Source: Hemicentrotus pulcherrimus
Taxonomy: Eukaryota; Echinodermata; Echinoidea; Camarodonta; Strongylocentrotidae
DNA length: 21,872 bases
Assembly: GCA_003118195.1 (NCBI GenBank)
Contig: BEXV01001934.1
Coordinates: 11,385 to 33,256 of the forward strand
Direction: 5' to 3'
The notes below the pieces were generated by a model that worked only from the letters and a program-made list of their open reading frames with translations, made no database searches and was not told the DNA's origin. Position numbers and translations under genes: made by a program. Positions 9,396-19,026 of this stretch are shown here, in pieces; positions within the stretch are counted from its first letter, which is position 1, and each line of letters starts with the position of its first letter.

Positions 9396-10256
9396 GAAAT
9401 GAAACACACGTTTACAGCTTTAAAAAAATACAATTAAATACATGATTTGCTATTGGGGTATTTTATGTTATTCAATCTATTAATTTTGAGGACAAAGAAT
9501 ATGTTTGTAGTCAGACATTAGGTAAAAAAGGGGCGAAATCTAGGGATTTGGCATCTCTGAACGGACATGTTCATATACCCCGGGAAAGTGGGGACACGAA
9601 AACACCTACCCCAGTCACAATATTGTACCCTTCCTCCATAAAGAAACTGTGATAAATTTATGATGAAACACAAGACAAACAACTTCCTTACATGAAAATT
9701 TACACAAATATTGAGACCATCAAGTCCGTAGATGTACAGTAAGTCTTTGTTGTTTACAATCAAACTTAAAGGCTGATGAATATCTGATAAATTTAAAAGT
9801 ACATAAAGAGTATAATATGCAAGAAAATGAAATAGGATGGAATACACATGGAAAAAACAATCGTGATAGAAAAAGAATGAGCTATAAAAAGTGTTTAAAA
9901 AACGAGAAATGTATATTGACCATTAATGTTAGTGCACAAAGTGCTATTTTGAATGCTACAAATGAATTAGAATGCTAAAAGTACACCCGGTGATGTCAGA
10001 AAATCGTGTTGCGCTAAATCAAATGAGCAAATAGCGAAAGAAGCAATTTGTTTATTAATTGGAATGAAACATACGTAGATTCTAACCAAAACTTCATAGA
10101 TTTGAAAACTAGAAAAGGGAATATAAAACCTGAGATATACCTGACTGCACTAAATCCGTCGAATTTTAACGCAAGACAAATTAATTTGAATGACAAACTC
10201 GCGATTTCGGCCGGGAAATCCTATAGTAGTCAACATAGGCAGTTGAGTAGGTTGAC
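9396..10256. other. Intron sequence, no gene seen, ends at an N
   Basis: AT-rich DNA with no recognisable element. The 109-residue minus frame (9518-9847) and the paired plus/minus frames near 10014-10263 lack any family resemblance or splice logic. An ambiguous base at 10257 marks the end of this stretch. Confidence 0.4.
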
Positions 10257-10257
10257 N

Positions 10258-10458
10258 CGATGAGTACTATGATAATTTAAATCTTCAAAATAAATTACAT
10301 ACACTGTTTTTTTTTTTTATATTTTATTTCTGAAACCGGTCATAGTGCAGAAGAGAACTTTCAAGGATTTTTTTTTCGATTATTTTCATTATTATTTGTT
10401 TATTGCCGTGACGGAGGATTATCAACATTAAGTTATTTGTTCTATAATTATATTTATA
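10258..10458. repeat. Dispersed repeat block X, copy 2
   Basis: This is the second copy of the block at 6417-6640. Homology begins immediately after the N at 10257 and stops where an unrelated GC-richer segment (10459 onward) starts in the (TA)-rich end of the block. Confidence 0.75.
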
Positions 10459-11090
10459 AAATGGCTCTAGTATTTTAGGCATCGTGATTGGTCAATTCGC
10501 GTCACATGACATGTAGAAATTTTTGATGCAAGCACGATTTTGCAGAAATGAGTGCAGAAAAGGCGCAACAAAAAAAGTTTTATTGCACGTTACCATGGAT
10601 ATTTAATGCGCGCGCGTACGTGTAGTATAGCTGCGCCTACGCTCCCTCGATCCGCATTGTATTTTATGTAGGCTACGCGTAGCTAATTTGTACGCTCCAT
10701 CATATCCCCAGCGCAGCATTCGCGTAGCTTAGCTCTAGCTAGGTAGCTAGAGCGGGGTATTATTGTAGAAAACAAATTTTTATTTTACTTTTGCCTTGGA
10801 TTTAGACCTGTTTTGACTTTGGGATTTTATAATGAAGCCAAGAATTTCAGCCGTCTAATCAGGGATATGACATTCCCTGGTCTAATGTATAGACTCGTCT
10901 GTAGACCACCTTGGATTTTATTTTTACCCAAAGCAATGAATCCCGTGGACTTTTTGGTAAGCTTGCAACTCTTACTAGAACCAACGTAACTCTAGATCTA
11001 ACTCTCGTACTAAGTTTCGTAGACTCTAACTAATTAATACTTAAGATCTATTTTTTTGGTTTGTTTTGATTTGTGTCGCTATTTCAAAAA
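10459..11090. repeat. Inserted segment separating blocks X and Y, with CpG-containing core and a perfect small hairpin
   Basis: This stretch interrupts X and Y, which are near each other elsewhere (6640 and about 6765). It contains alternating 'gcgcgcgcgtacg' near 10610 and a perfect 10-bp stem with a 2-bp loop (gctctagcta at 10732-10741, tagctagagc at 10744-10753). Its left edge (atggctctagt) weakly matches the inverted right edge of 11091-11268 (cggctctgagt), so the two may be one composite element of about 810 bp. No coding sequence is recognised. Confidence 0.45.
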
Positions 11091-11268
11091 CAAATAACGC
11101 ACTTGACCCTGTTGTGCAAGACGTTAATGCAGTGTTAGCCCGGTTTCTTCAGATGGTTCGCACTGTGAACTCGCCACAAGTGGCTCGTTGCACAGAGCGG
11201 CACCAATCTAAAGAAACCTCGCGCGTACTGCATTCACCGCTATTGCACTCAGAGCCGTGCGTTATTTG
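11091..11268. mobile_element. 178-bp MITE-like foldback
   Basis: The ends are inverted: 'caaataacgcac' at the left and 'gtgcgttatttg' at the right. Inside, the arms continue to match imperfectly for about 70 bp ('aatgcagt' against 'actgcatt', 'cggtttctt.agat' against 'atctaaagaaacc'). The 74-residue frame over it is an effect of the arms, not a gene. It lies between the segment above and a (TA)n run. Confidence 0.7.
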
Positions 11269-11294
11269 TATAATATATATATATATATAGATCT

Positions 11295-11390
11295 ATATTG
11301 ACAAAACAATTTATATTTCCATTCTTTATCATTCTGCAGTGCCTTTTTTTTTAAATCAAACAGATATCCATACCTTCGTTTCATGATTTG
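11295..11390. repeat. Block Y, identical to 20088-20183 and abutting an N
   Basis: 96 bp (atattgacaaaacaattt ... ttcatgatttg) are repeated without a single difference at 20088-20183, including a 9-T run. This copy ends at an N (11391) and the other begins directly after an N (20087). A diverged relative lies near 6765-6840. Confidence 0.92.
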
Positions 11391-11491
11391 NCGTCACACC
11401 AAACTAGTTCTCATTTCGCTCTGGAACCGTCCTAGAAAATCGTGAATTCATGTTATGGTCGGGGTAAGATGTGTAAATAATGTCTATAATA

Positions 11492-12593
11492 CACATTATC
11501 CATCATGTCTTCTTGATGCGTACTCAAAGGTTATTCATATTTATATCACATATACTTCATGTCAAGAGTCAACAGGTCATGTCATCAAAGGTCATATAGA
11601 GGTCATGACGCATGCGTACGCGTGCGTCCAAACTTTAAAATGCTCAAAATCATTTAACTATTAAACGAGAGTACGAATCAGGTCATTTTAAGCATTTCAA
11701 CATTTTCCGTCCGTACGTGTTACCGCGCGGAAAAGATCAAATTCAATTTGTTTACATGATTTAGAATCCTCTAATACCGTAATTGACAATTTACATTACT
11801 TTCAGTCACTTTTGACTTTTCATAAGGCCGTGAACACGCGTTAAAGTTCAAACTCCGCGCTTGCTGCTATGGGCAATATAATGTATTAAAGTTTGATCAA
11901 AAACATGCAAATCGACATAGCTCTTCAGATAGTCCGTCGACCCCTCATTTTTTTTATATCAAGGTTGGAAAAGGCATTAATTGGAGACATGATTTCATAC
12001 CACCCTGACTCGTACAAAGTGAAACATCGTCTTCATATTGGCATCTAAATAAAAAATATATATATATTATTGATGAAGTCATTTTTGTCTTTGTTTAATC
12101 GTGATTATGTCACTTATCGGTGATCAATTTTCTCCTAGATTTTGATATGTTGTAGCTGGGATAATTTTCTATGAGAAATATTTCATTTATTTTTCATTTT
12201 GATGACGTCATCATAGTAAAACATTCGATTAAAGGCGACCATGCATAATTTGTCATATTTGCGTGTCATGTCTATGGGAGGTCACTTTTTTCAAAACATG
12301 AATCTGCATAACATTGTGTTTTAACCAGTATCTCGTTCGTTATTCAACAGTTTTATCCCAAATATTAGTATTTTGTAGCTGAGACTTTATTTTATCTAAA
12401 TCACCCCTAATTTTTCCGATAACATGTCAGAATTACGCCCAGGATCATCATCATCATCATAATCGCCATTACTATCATGATCATCATCATGTTCACCATA
12501 ATTATCATCATCATGATCATCATTGTTATCATGTCTTTAAAATTTCTCCCATTCTCAAATCTATCATAACAATCACCCCTCATTTTTCCAATA
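11492..12593. repeat. Long dispersed repeat, copy 1 (about 1.1 kb)
   Basis: The segment matches 20539-21628 along its whole length at roughly 90% by eye with small indels. Landmarks in order: 'cttcttgatgcgtactcaaa', three AGGTCA half-sites, 'acgagagtacga', 'ttccgtccgtacgtgtt', 'catagctcttcagatagtc', 'ttgatatgttgtagctggg', 'gatgacgtcatc', 'ttttaaccagtatctcg', then ATC-rich sequence and 'tctcccattctcaaat'. No long frame is present, so it is non-coding or non-autonomous. A shorter third relative of its first part lies at 19027-19157. Confidence 0.88.
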
Positions 12594-12662
12594 CGATGTC
12601 AGGATCACGCTCATGATCATGACTATCATCATTATCATAATGATGATAATCATCCTCATCAA

Positions 12663-12705
<43 letters not shown>

Positions 12706-12716
12706 TTCATCATCAT
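12430..12716. repeat. ATC/GAT trinucleotide-rich tract with (ATC)n microsatellite
   Basis: Interrupted 'atcatc' and 'atgatgat' runs occur across the tract, with a nearly pure (ATC)n block at about 12663-12705. Related ATC-rich patches sit at the same place in the other copy (about 21498-21560) and at 20020-20052, so the microsatellite travels with the repeat family. Confidence 0.9.
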
Positions 12717-12719
12717 TAC

Positions 12720-13165
12720 AATTTTCTACAAGTTCAGTGTTCATTATTTTTCAATTTGGTGACGTCATCGTAGTGAAAAATTTAATTAAAGGCGACATGT
12801 CAGAAGTGTCTTAAATTGCGTGTTATGCCTATGTACGATGAATATCGTTCACATCCTGAATCTACATGACATAGTTCTCTGAGCAGTTTCTCGCTAATTT
12901 TAGTTTGTAATAGCTGAGACTATGGGCCATAGGAGACGTTTCGGGTTTAAATGAGAGGTTGGAATCATGTCGAAATTTGAGCGTGTTTAGCAAGTTTACC
13001 GTATAACAATCCTCTATCGAATACCTGAAGGGGGCGCTATACCACTTTTAATCATGGCCCTTAATATCGTCATTATCGTGTACATTATCATTTCATTTTC
13101 ATCGGCACACTTTCATGATCGTAATTCAAGAGCCTATTTATGCTAGAAATATTGAAGGCATCGTG
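12720..13165. repeat. Partial module of the TGACGTCA repeat family, then unassigned intron
   Basis: 12740-12930 repeats the order seen at 12185-12390: 'tttggtgacgtcatcgtag', 'attaaaggcgac', 'catgaatct/cctgaatct', 'agtttctcg', 'tagtttgtaatagctgagac'. The remainder (12960-13165) holds nothing I can name. Confidence 0.6.
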
Positions 13166-13440
13166 CTCAATCCTCTCTCTCTCTCTCTCTTCTCTTGTGC
13201 TGTTTCCCTTCCCCTCTCTTGTTCTGCCCCTCTCTTTCTCTTGGTCTGTCTCTGTATCTCACATTCTCTTTCTCTGTTTCTCTCTTTTTCACGTTCACGT
13301 TTCTTGCATTGCCTCCCTCTTTCTCAATTGCCTTGCCTCCCTCTTAGTCTCTTGCTCTGTATCCCTCTGCATCTGCTATTCTTGTTTTCCTTCTCTGTAA
13401 TCATATCCCTTTCCCGCCTCTGATTCAAGTTTTCTCTCTT
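13166..13440. repeat. Pyrimidine-rich CT tract
   Basis: Imperfect (CT)n with 'tctctctctctctct' at its left end, about 270 bp. The two overlapping Ser/Leu/Cys-rich frames it produces (102 and 86 residues) are low complexity and not genes. Confidence 0.88.
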
Positions 13441-13686
13441 TTATGTATTGTAATGTTCCTTAATTTTCTATGGCTCTGCCATTTGGCCTTGTGTTCTTTA
13501 TTCACCACTACCATGTTTGTCATGGAGTAGCAAGAATAGAAGAAGATAAGTATAATGGACGTGGAAGTCAAAATACAAAGTTGCATATTGTGTCGTCAGC
13601 ATATTTATGGAAAATGGGTTGTAACTCTGTAAATATTGATCGATTTTCTTCCAAATTTTGATTCGATGTAAATTTAATAATAGACC

Positions 13687-13712
13687 ACCTAATTCGTCTC
13701 CATGACGAATTA
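13687..13712. repeat. Small hairpin 'taattcgtc - 5 - gacgaatta', copy 1
   Basis: A perfect 9-bp stem (13690-13698, 13704-13712) with a 5-base loop is preceded by 'cacc'. The same stem with a different loop is at 14987-15009, and a broken version lies near 15955. The stem is preserved while the loop changes. Confidence 0.7.
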
Positions 13713-13974
13713 AACTTCTAGTTTATTTTTATTATTCCTCCTCGAATTCGTTTGCATGATATCTCAAGACTGAATAAAGCCATTATCATGAAACTTGCAA
13801 TGATGATAGATCTTAATCAAACTTAAAACTGTGTGACTATTTAGAGAGTCAAAGTCATCGGTACGTCATCTAGGCGCCATTTTGTGAATTTTAACTCATG
13901 ATCTTTTTCATTTTGACAAAGGCATCATGGCGTATTTTTGCNAGTTGTTTAGTTAGACGAGACTTAGACATGGC

Positions 13975-14100
13975 TTCAGAATACGAAATTTAGTTAAACA
14001 GGACTTAGACACGACCTCGCGTCTAAGTCCTGTTTAAGTCTTGTCTAACTAAACAGTTGTTTAACTTTAGACGTGGCTAAGTTAAACACGACTTCAGAAT
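13975..14100. repeat. Foldback with perfect 15-bp stem (aaacaggacttagac)
   Basis: 13996-14010 and 14021-14035 are perfect reverse complements around a 10-base loop. The outer sequence repeats related words ('agacatggcttcagaatacg' and 'acacgacttcagaatacggg' as direct repeats, 'tttaactttagacgtgg'). It is probably a small foldback or part of a palindromic repeat family. Confidence 0.75.
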
Positions 14101-14276
14101 ACGGGCCAATATCTGTCCTGCCAATTTCAGGTCAATAAATGGGCGCATAAATGCGCGAACGCTTTTGTCCGCGCGTTTACGCGCGCGAAAAAAAGAAAAA
14201 AAAATTGCTCCAAATCATCCCAATTTTTTGACAAAAAAATCACGCTCACGTGCATGCGCGCGCGTTTTTTGCGCGT

Positions 14277-14760
14277 AATGGCATTTTGCAACATAGAATC
14301 GCCAAATTTTCATCATATTTGGCACATTTTTCCAAGCATTTTGATGACTTGTTCATCTTCTAATAACGCAATGAGCGTCCGTCAAAGTTGACAGCGCGTG
14401 CGGACCTGCGTCCTCAATACATGAGCAAAAACATGCCTATACAAAATTCTTTATATCTCTTCAGAATAGATGGGAACTCCCAATATTTTTGTCATATTTA
14501 GAAAAATCATGAGTCGGGGATATAATTTCATGTCTCATTTGACCCTCAATTAACTCATGACGTCATCATAATGGCCTCAAAACTCCAACATTTTAATTTG
14601 CATATTATGATGTCAGCATATTTTGGGAAAATGGATTGTATCTCTGTAACTATTGATCGATTTTCTTTCAAATTGTGATATATTTGACCTGAGACAATTC
14701 TCTACAAATATATTATCCATACTTTTTCATTATGACAAAATGCATCATGGCGTATAACAT
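14277..14760. repeat. Second dispersed repeat type, copy 1
   Basis: It matches 19390-19917 in order: 'ggcattttgcaac.tagaatc', 'ggcacatttttccaa', 'gcaaaaacatgcctata', 'ctcatgacgtcatcataatg', 'tgtatctctgtaa.tatt', 'gacaattctctac'. It shares the TGACGTCA and 'agctgagacaattctctac' modules with the 11492 family. It is preceded by CpG-rich 'gcgcgcg' patches (14159-14275). No coding sequence. Confidence 0.82.
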
Positions 14761-14986
14761 CGTAAACATGTGTTCTTTAGAATAAAAATTAGAGTCAAAG
14801 GTACAACTGGTTACTGTACAGGGTCAACGGTTATATATAGTTTCAATCTATCTTCCCTAGATCCATGATGATCAAGCAGACACAATTTAAACTTGACATA
14901 TAGATAAAAATGGAAGAAGCATTTTATAAAATAATATATCGTGTAATTTATTATTCGTTATGTAAACCATTATTATACGTATCACC

Positions 14987-15009
14987 TAATTCGTCAAAGT
15001 GACGAATTA
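14987..15009. repeat. Small hairpin 'taattcgtc - 5 - gacgaatta', copy 2
   Basis: The same 9-bp stem as at 13690-13712, with loop 'aaagt'. It sits inside duplication unit 1. In unit 2 the equivalent site (about 15955-15977) has lost perfect pairing. Confidence 0.65.
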
Positions 15010-15393
15010 AAGTGTAGTATTTATTGTATTTTAAATTTCGTACATCATGTTCGTACACTTATTCCATATTGTATTGCATCTGCCAACTTTTTTTTCCGAA
15101 TTTAATTATTAATGGTTGAGGATATAAGTTGCCAATCGTGCTGCCCTACATACACAATAAGAAGCAAAACCAGGGTTAGCTGACGAATTTTTCAACACCG
15201 CATCTTATGATTATTTCACTATCTTCTATATTTAAACTAGTGTTATATCATTTTTTTCACAAATTCAAATTACCCAGGTCATCTAGAAAATGTATTTGTC
15301 GGAATTTTTCTTTCATTCTAAAAATCTGGAAAGTGAGGAGCTAATATTGCTTTGACACCTTTACTAAATGAAAATCATACTCTTATTCACCAG

Positions 15394-15534
15394 GTCAAAT
15401 CTGCAGTTGTGACTTTGACTTAGACCTGTGCAACTTTACCCAAGCTACTACCGATGATATTGATTGGACGAGGCTGGCAGGTAACACGCCATCTACGAAT
15501 ACCGGCCCGGAAAATGATCATACAATTGGCACAG
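15394..15534 (+). CDS. MAM domain exon A, copy 1 (N-terminal third of MAM domain)
   Basis: 141 bp (47 codons), phase 1 on both sides: acceptor 'ttattcaccag|gt', donor 'acag|gtacgt'. The peptide starts ICSCDFDLDLCNFTQ and continues [10 protein letters not shown], then [12 protein letters not shown]. This is the signature opening of a MAM domain (CDFE..LC.W.q..dDfDW.....TGP..DHT...G). The first two conserved MAM cysteines are present and an additional Cys precedes them. An N-glycosylation sequon NFT follows the second MAM Cys. MAM domains are extracellular adhesion or interaction modules of about 160-170 residues found in meprins, receptor phosphatases and large invertebrate mosaic proteins. 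Being symmetrical (1-1), the exon can be skipped or included without shifting the frame. A near copy follows 830 bp later. Confidence 0.93.
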
Positions 15535-16360
15535 GTACGTGTATTTTGTTTAACNCATCTCTCATTTTACTCACTCCCGCAATCACTGAAGGTCTGACAG
15601 GACTAAGAAACAACACTTGCAAAGTATCTGCAATTTAAGTAACTTAACTCGTTCCTGGTAACGGACCTGTCGCAACGACAGGTCAACGCTGACTCACAGC
15701 TAAACGCTGACTCTCTTACATCTCGCGATGTATACATATATATTTCACAATTATCTATAACGCCTTCTACGTCTTACTAAATCAGTGGACTAGTTATGCT
15801 ACAGTTTCAATCTATCCTCCCTAGATCCATGATGATCAAGGGGACACAATTTAAACTTGACATATTGATAGATAAAAATGGGAGAAGAATTTTATAAACT
15901 AATATATCGTGTAATTCATTATTCGTTATGTAAACCATTACCATACGTATCACCTAATTCTTTAAAGTGACAATTAATGTCTAGTATTTATTGTATTCCT
16001 AAATTTCATACATCATGTTCGTACACCTGTTCCAGATTGTATTGCATCTGCCATATTTTTTTCCGAATTTAATTATTGATGGTTGAGGATATAAGTTGCA
16101 AATCGTGCTGTCCTACATACACAATAAGAAGCAAAACCAGGATTAGCTGACGAATTTTTTTAACACAGCATCTTTTGATTATTTCACTATCTTTTATACT
16201 TAAATTAGTGTTATATCATTTTGTCACAAAGTCAAATTACCCAGGTCATCTCGAAAATGTATTTGTTGGAATTTTTCTATCATTCTAAAAATCTTGAAAG
16301 TGAGAAGCTAATATTGCTTTGACACCTTTACTAAATGAAAATCATACTCTTATTCACCAG
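15535..16360 (+). other. Intron between MAM exon A copies
   Basis: This contains an N at 15555, about 245 bp of unique sequence with a perfect hairpin (gacctgtcg - caa - cgacaggtc, 15664-15684) and a short direct repeat of 'aacgctgactc', then the upstream intron of duplication unit 2. No coding sequence is seen. Confidence 0.6.
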
Positions 16361-16522
16361 GTCAAATCTGCGGTTGTGACTTTGAATTAGACCTGTGCAC
16401 CTTTACCCAAGCTACTACCGATGATATTGATTGGACGAGGCTGGCAGGTAACACGCCATCTACGAATACAGGCCCGGAAAATGATCATACAATTGGCACA
16501 GGTACGTGTATTTTGTTTAACC
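15803..16522 (+). repeat. Tandem duplication unit 2, carrying MAM exon A2
   Basis: The second copy of 14839-15554. Differences are scattered single bases and small indels, as expected for diverged paralogs or for alleles of a highly polymorphic species. Confidence 0.9.
16361..16501 (+). CDS. MAM domain exon A, copy 2
   Basis: 141 bp with the same splice sites and phases as copy 1. It differs at four bases: three change residues (ICSC to ICGC, DFDLD to DFELD, CNFT to CTFT) and one is silent. The last replacement removes the N-glycosylation sequon of copy 1. All MAM hallmarks remain: two cysteines, DDIDW, TGP and DHT. This copy lies next to exon B, so splicing A2-B-C yields a complete MAM domain. 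If A1 were spliced in as well, the protein would carry an extra orphan third of a domain, so mutually exclusive use, or one copy being artefactual, is more plausible. Confidence 0.92.
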
Positions 16523-17083
16523 ATTTGACTACTGAAATGTATATTCCCCGTATTTCTCGTATAACCCATCCGGTTCCAGCAGGCAATGGCTTAAATTGGC
16601 AATATAATTTCCCCAAACAAAATTTGTAATGTTATGTTATTTATTTTTATTGCTGCATTCTTGTAATGAGATGAAATGATTCTAAAAAAAATTTACACAT
16701 GAGTAGGAACAGTTTGAAAGTTTTAAAAATTTAATTTTGTTTGAAATGAAATGATATTGAAGTTATCATCTGCTATTTACATTTTTCTTTCTTCTTCAAA
16801 TTCCAAGTTTAATTGGTACCTGATAATAATTACTGGGGTAATAATAATTGAAGGGTCCTAGAGAAGAACGACAACATTGATCCCAACGAGGCTCCGATTG
16901 GTTAACAAAAGTATATTCTTCTTTATTTCCTACTTAATTCTTAGATTATAACAATTCATTAAATAATAATCGCTCTTTTACCTCAATAAAAGCTTGATTT
17001 CGATAACTGTTCGTAAGATTGATTTCTCTTGGCATCGTTTTGTCTCCACTGGTATTAATTTTTCGATCTCCTTTCGATAATAG
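16502..17083 (+). other. Intron between MAM exons A2 and B
   Basis: 582 bp, donor gtacgt and acceptor 'cgataatag'. AT-rich with no repeat or gene recognised; minus-strand frames overlapping its ends are shadows. Confidence 0.7.
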
Positions 17084-17343
17084 CGGCTGGATTCTACATC
17101 TACACAGAAGCATCGGGTTTTCGTAACAAAACTGCCGTCCTGGAGTCCGAACTCATTAATGCGTCGTCCGGGCGATTGTGCGCCAATTTTTGGTACCACA
17201 TGTGGGGAGGTGACATTGGTACACTCAATATCTATGCCAAGACCGGGACCACGCTGGGCCAGGTCCTATGGACCCAAAGTGGAGCTCTGTCCACGAACTG
17301 GTTTGAGGCCCAGATTGATTTCATCCCTACTGCCGATTTTAAG
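17084..17343 (+). CDS. MAM domain exon B (central part)
   Basis: 260 bp: two bases complete the phase-1 codon (G|CG, Ala), then 86 codons end at AAG with donor gttaga (phase 0). The peptide includes GFYIYTEASG, then LCANFWYHMWGGDIGTLNIY, then LSTNWFEAQIDF. These match the core of the MAM fold: the third conserved Cys in 'C..F.YhM.G..iG.L.vy' and the W in 'W....i.'. Two N-glycosylation sequons (NKT, NAS) are visible. Two overlapping plus-strand frames begin inside this exon; only the one containing CANFWYHM is real. The frame running past 17343 into the intron is not exonic, because the next exon resumes the MAM sequence exactly after AAG. Confidence 0.93.
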
Positions 17344-17701
17344 GTTAGACAATTAGTTGTTGATGTGGATATAGTTGAGATTAATGGCGTTTCCATCGTC
17401 ATTGGATGATTTTCGCCATGGTTTGTTATGTTCCTAATATTTGGAACGTTAGTGTTTAGTTTTTCGTAGTACAAAAATAGAATTGAAAAGAAACATGTTT
17501 TGTAATGCACCTCTGGCTCCTTTGGTATTGTGTAAATGGTTTCATGGCAATTGTCGTTTCGATAACATTTATAGGGACAGCAAGAATAGCAGTACAAATA
17601 CTTATGTGGCTACACTGAGTTAACAAGACCAGATTATTTATTATTAATCATATTAATGAGTATTCTAGTAACTTTGAATTACTTTTTTGTTCTTCCTTTA
17701 G
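17344..17701 (+). other. Intron between MAM exons B and C
   Basis: 358 bp from donor gttaga to acceptor 'ttcctttag', phase 0. Nothing else is seen; the 121-residue minus frame over it is a shadow of exon B plus intron. Confidence 0.75.
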
Positions 17702-17786
17702 TTCGTATTTGAGGGCGTTACTGGTGTGAGTTACGAAAGTGACATCGCTCTGGATGACATCTATATTACAACAGGAGCATGCAGAG
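17702..17786 (+). CDS. MAM domain exon C (C-terminal end)
   Basis: 85 bp: 28 codons plus one base (phase 1), donor 'gtatat'. The peptide FVFEGVTGV..ESDIALDDIYITTGAC contains the closing MAM signature (v.feg..g....iAlDDi....g.C) with the fourth conserved cysteine. Joined as A-B-C the domain is about 161 residues with four canonical MAM cysteines, a normal length. The phase-1 end matches the phase-1 start of the next exon A at 21750, consistent with tandem MAM domains built from the same exon cassette. Confidence 0.93.
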
Positions 17787-17877
17787 GTATATATTACTAT
17801 TGTTGTTGGTGTTCTTGTTTTCATCATTATATTAGTATTATTTTCATTATTATTAGTTATTATAAACCTCACTTAAG

Positions 17878-18117
17878 AAATCCAGCCAGGTGTTAAATGG
17901 GTACCCGGTAGGATGCGGCCGTCATTGTTGGTCAACCAGTTTTTGAGCGTCATGTAACGCATGGCTGGAATGCTCCCTAGGGAGTAGAGATTGTGCACAC
18001 ATTGTGTGCGGACAAGCACTGAATCCAATGACCGGGGTAATAGTAAATTGGTAAAGCGCTTGAAGACATTTGTATTAAGCGCTATTTAAAAATTGAATAT
18101 TGATATTATTGTTATCC
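17878..18117 (+). mobile_element. SINE-like retroelement
   Basis: The segment has the layout of a widespread marine-invertebrate SINE type: 'gttaaatgggtacccggtag' near the head, 'ggctggaatgctccctaggg' in the middle, 'tgaccggggtaatag', then 'aaagcgcttga' and 'aagcgctatttaaaa' with a short ATT-rich tail. Identification rests on my recall of such elements; I do not see an intact pol III A/B box pair or a clean target duplication, so the 5' end is uncertain. Confidence 0.55.
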
Positions 18118-18119
18118 GA

Positions 18120-18745
18120 TTGGACAAAATTGCAGTCATGGTTTTAACTATTCCTGTCAAATTCCCGGTAAAATTACAGTTACCGGGAAAATAGTTAAGT
18201 ATTGGTGAAATACCGATAGGTACACATGTTATAAACTAGATTGAGCGATCGAGGACACCGTACGTGTGCGAAGAATTGGTCGATATTTTTAATACGGCAA
18301 TCTCGATTGTACTGAATTCCAAACAAGGCAAAAATGGCTGAAGAAACTCTCCCAAGATGTTAACTTCTTGATGATGATCAAATGCAAAACTTGCTGACAG
18401 CAAGAACACCAAAAAGAGTAAGTGAAATTCTCCATAACTTTTTTTTCTCAAAATAGATCTAGTAGGGGTCTAGATTCTGGTAGGCCTAGTGCTAAAATCC
18501 TTCCCGTAGAGATTGCACACATCACTATGCATTGGTCACTGCGCACTCATGCAAAATTGGTCGATGTTTTTAAAATGTTTTTAATAATTACCAGAGATTC
18601 AAAATAATATTGCTTGTGATCCTGAAGGTTATACTAAATATGTGAGGTGTCATAAAAGCGCAGGTTTTTCTCCAAATTCCCCACAAGGACGGCTCCCCCC
18701 GAAATTGTCAAAATATATTGGTTAGAATAGAATCTGGATTTAGTT
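18120..18745 (+). other. Intron sequence with an imperfect palindrome
   Basis: Contains 'aactattcc...ttcccggtaa' and 'gttaccgggaaaatagtta' (about 18149-18195) as an imperfect inverted repeat. Short frames on both strands lack features. Nothing else is seen. Confidence 0.4.
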
Positions 18746-18820
18746 AGGTGGCCTGTCTTCGATAGACTACCTATTGTTTTTGTTCAAATTTTTAGGTGGT
18801 CTGTCGTAGACAGATCACCT
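18746..18820. repeat. Two hairpins 48 bp apart, 'aggtgg.ctgtc' type
   Basis: Hairpin 1 has arms 18746-18757 and 18761-18772 with three mismatches; hairpin 2 has arms 18794-18805 and 18809-18820 with one mismatch. Both have a 3-base loop and are followed by 'attg'. They look like a tandem duplication of a small foldback end, related in layout to the 'cacctaattcg' hairpins upstream. Confidence 0.6.
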
Positions 18821-19026
18821 ATTGCTTTCGTCAGAATTTTCTTTATTATTTATTTATTCTTTATTTATATTTATTGTTCCCACTTTTTCGTTCACAGGAT
18901 AACTCGAGATTGGTTGAGTAAATCTTGGGACAGTCATAGGTCATTGCAATAAGAAATGACAGTAACATGTTTAAGGTCATCAAGTCTTCATGACGTCATA
19001 CAGGCGCCATTTACTTCAGGCCAAGG

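Larger units (their letters stand above)
14839..15554 (+). repeat. Tandem duplication unit 1, carrying MAM exon A1
   Basis: This 716-bp unit recurs as 15803-16522, at about 90-95% in introns and 97% in the exon. It includes about 550 bp of upstream intron, the exon and 20 bp of downstream intron. The homology ends exactly at the N at 15555, which raises the possibility that the two units are alleles laid side by side by the assembler. Confidence 0.9.

Noticed and set aside
9518..9847. 109-residue minus-strand frame with hydrophobic start
   Set aside because: No family resemblance, no splice-site support and AT-driven composition; retained only as unassigned intron.
12430..12716. Regularly spaced ATC-rich units as a CRISPR-like array
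   Set aside because: Eukaryotic trinucleotide microsatellite with no unique spacers of constant length.
13115..13423. Two overlapping hydrophobic Ser/Leu/Cys-rich frames resembling membrane proteins
   Set aside because: Low-complexity translation of an imperfect (CT)n tract; both frames look alike, which a real gene would not.
17344..17409. Continuation of the exon B reading frame past AAG to a stop
   Set aside because: The donor gttaga follows AAG, and exon C continues the MAM sequence exactly in phase 0, so the extension is intron read-through, not the natural end.
17232..17597. 121-residue minus-strand frame opposite MAM exon B
   Set aside because: It runs through exon B and the following intron; the plus-strand MAM sequence with matching splice phases explains the region.
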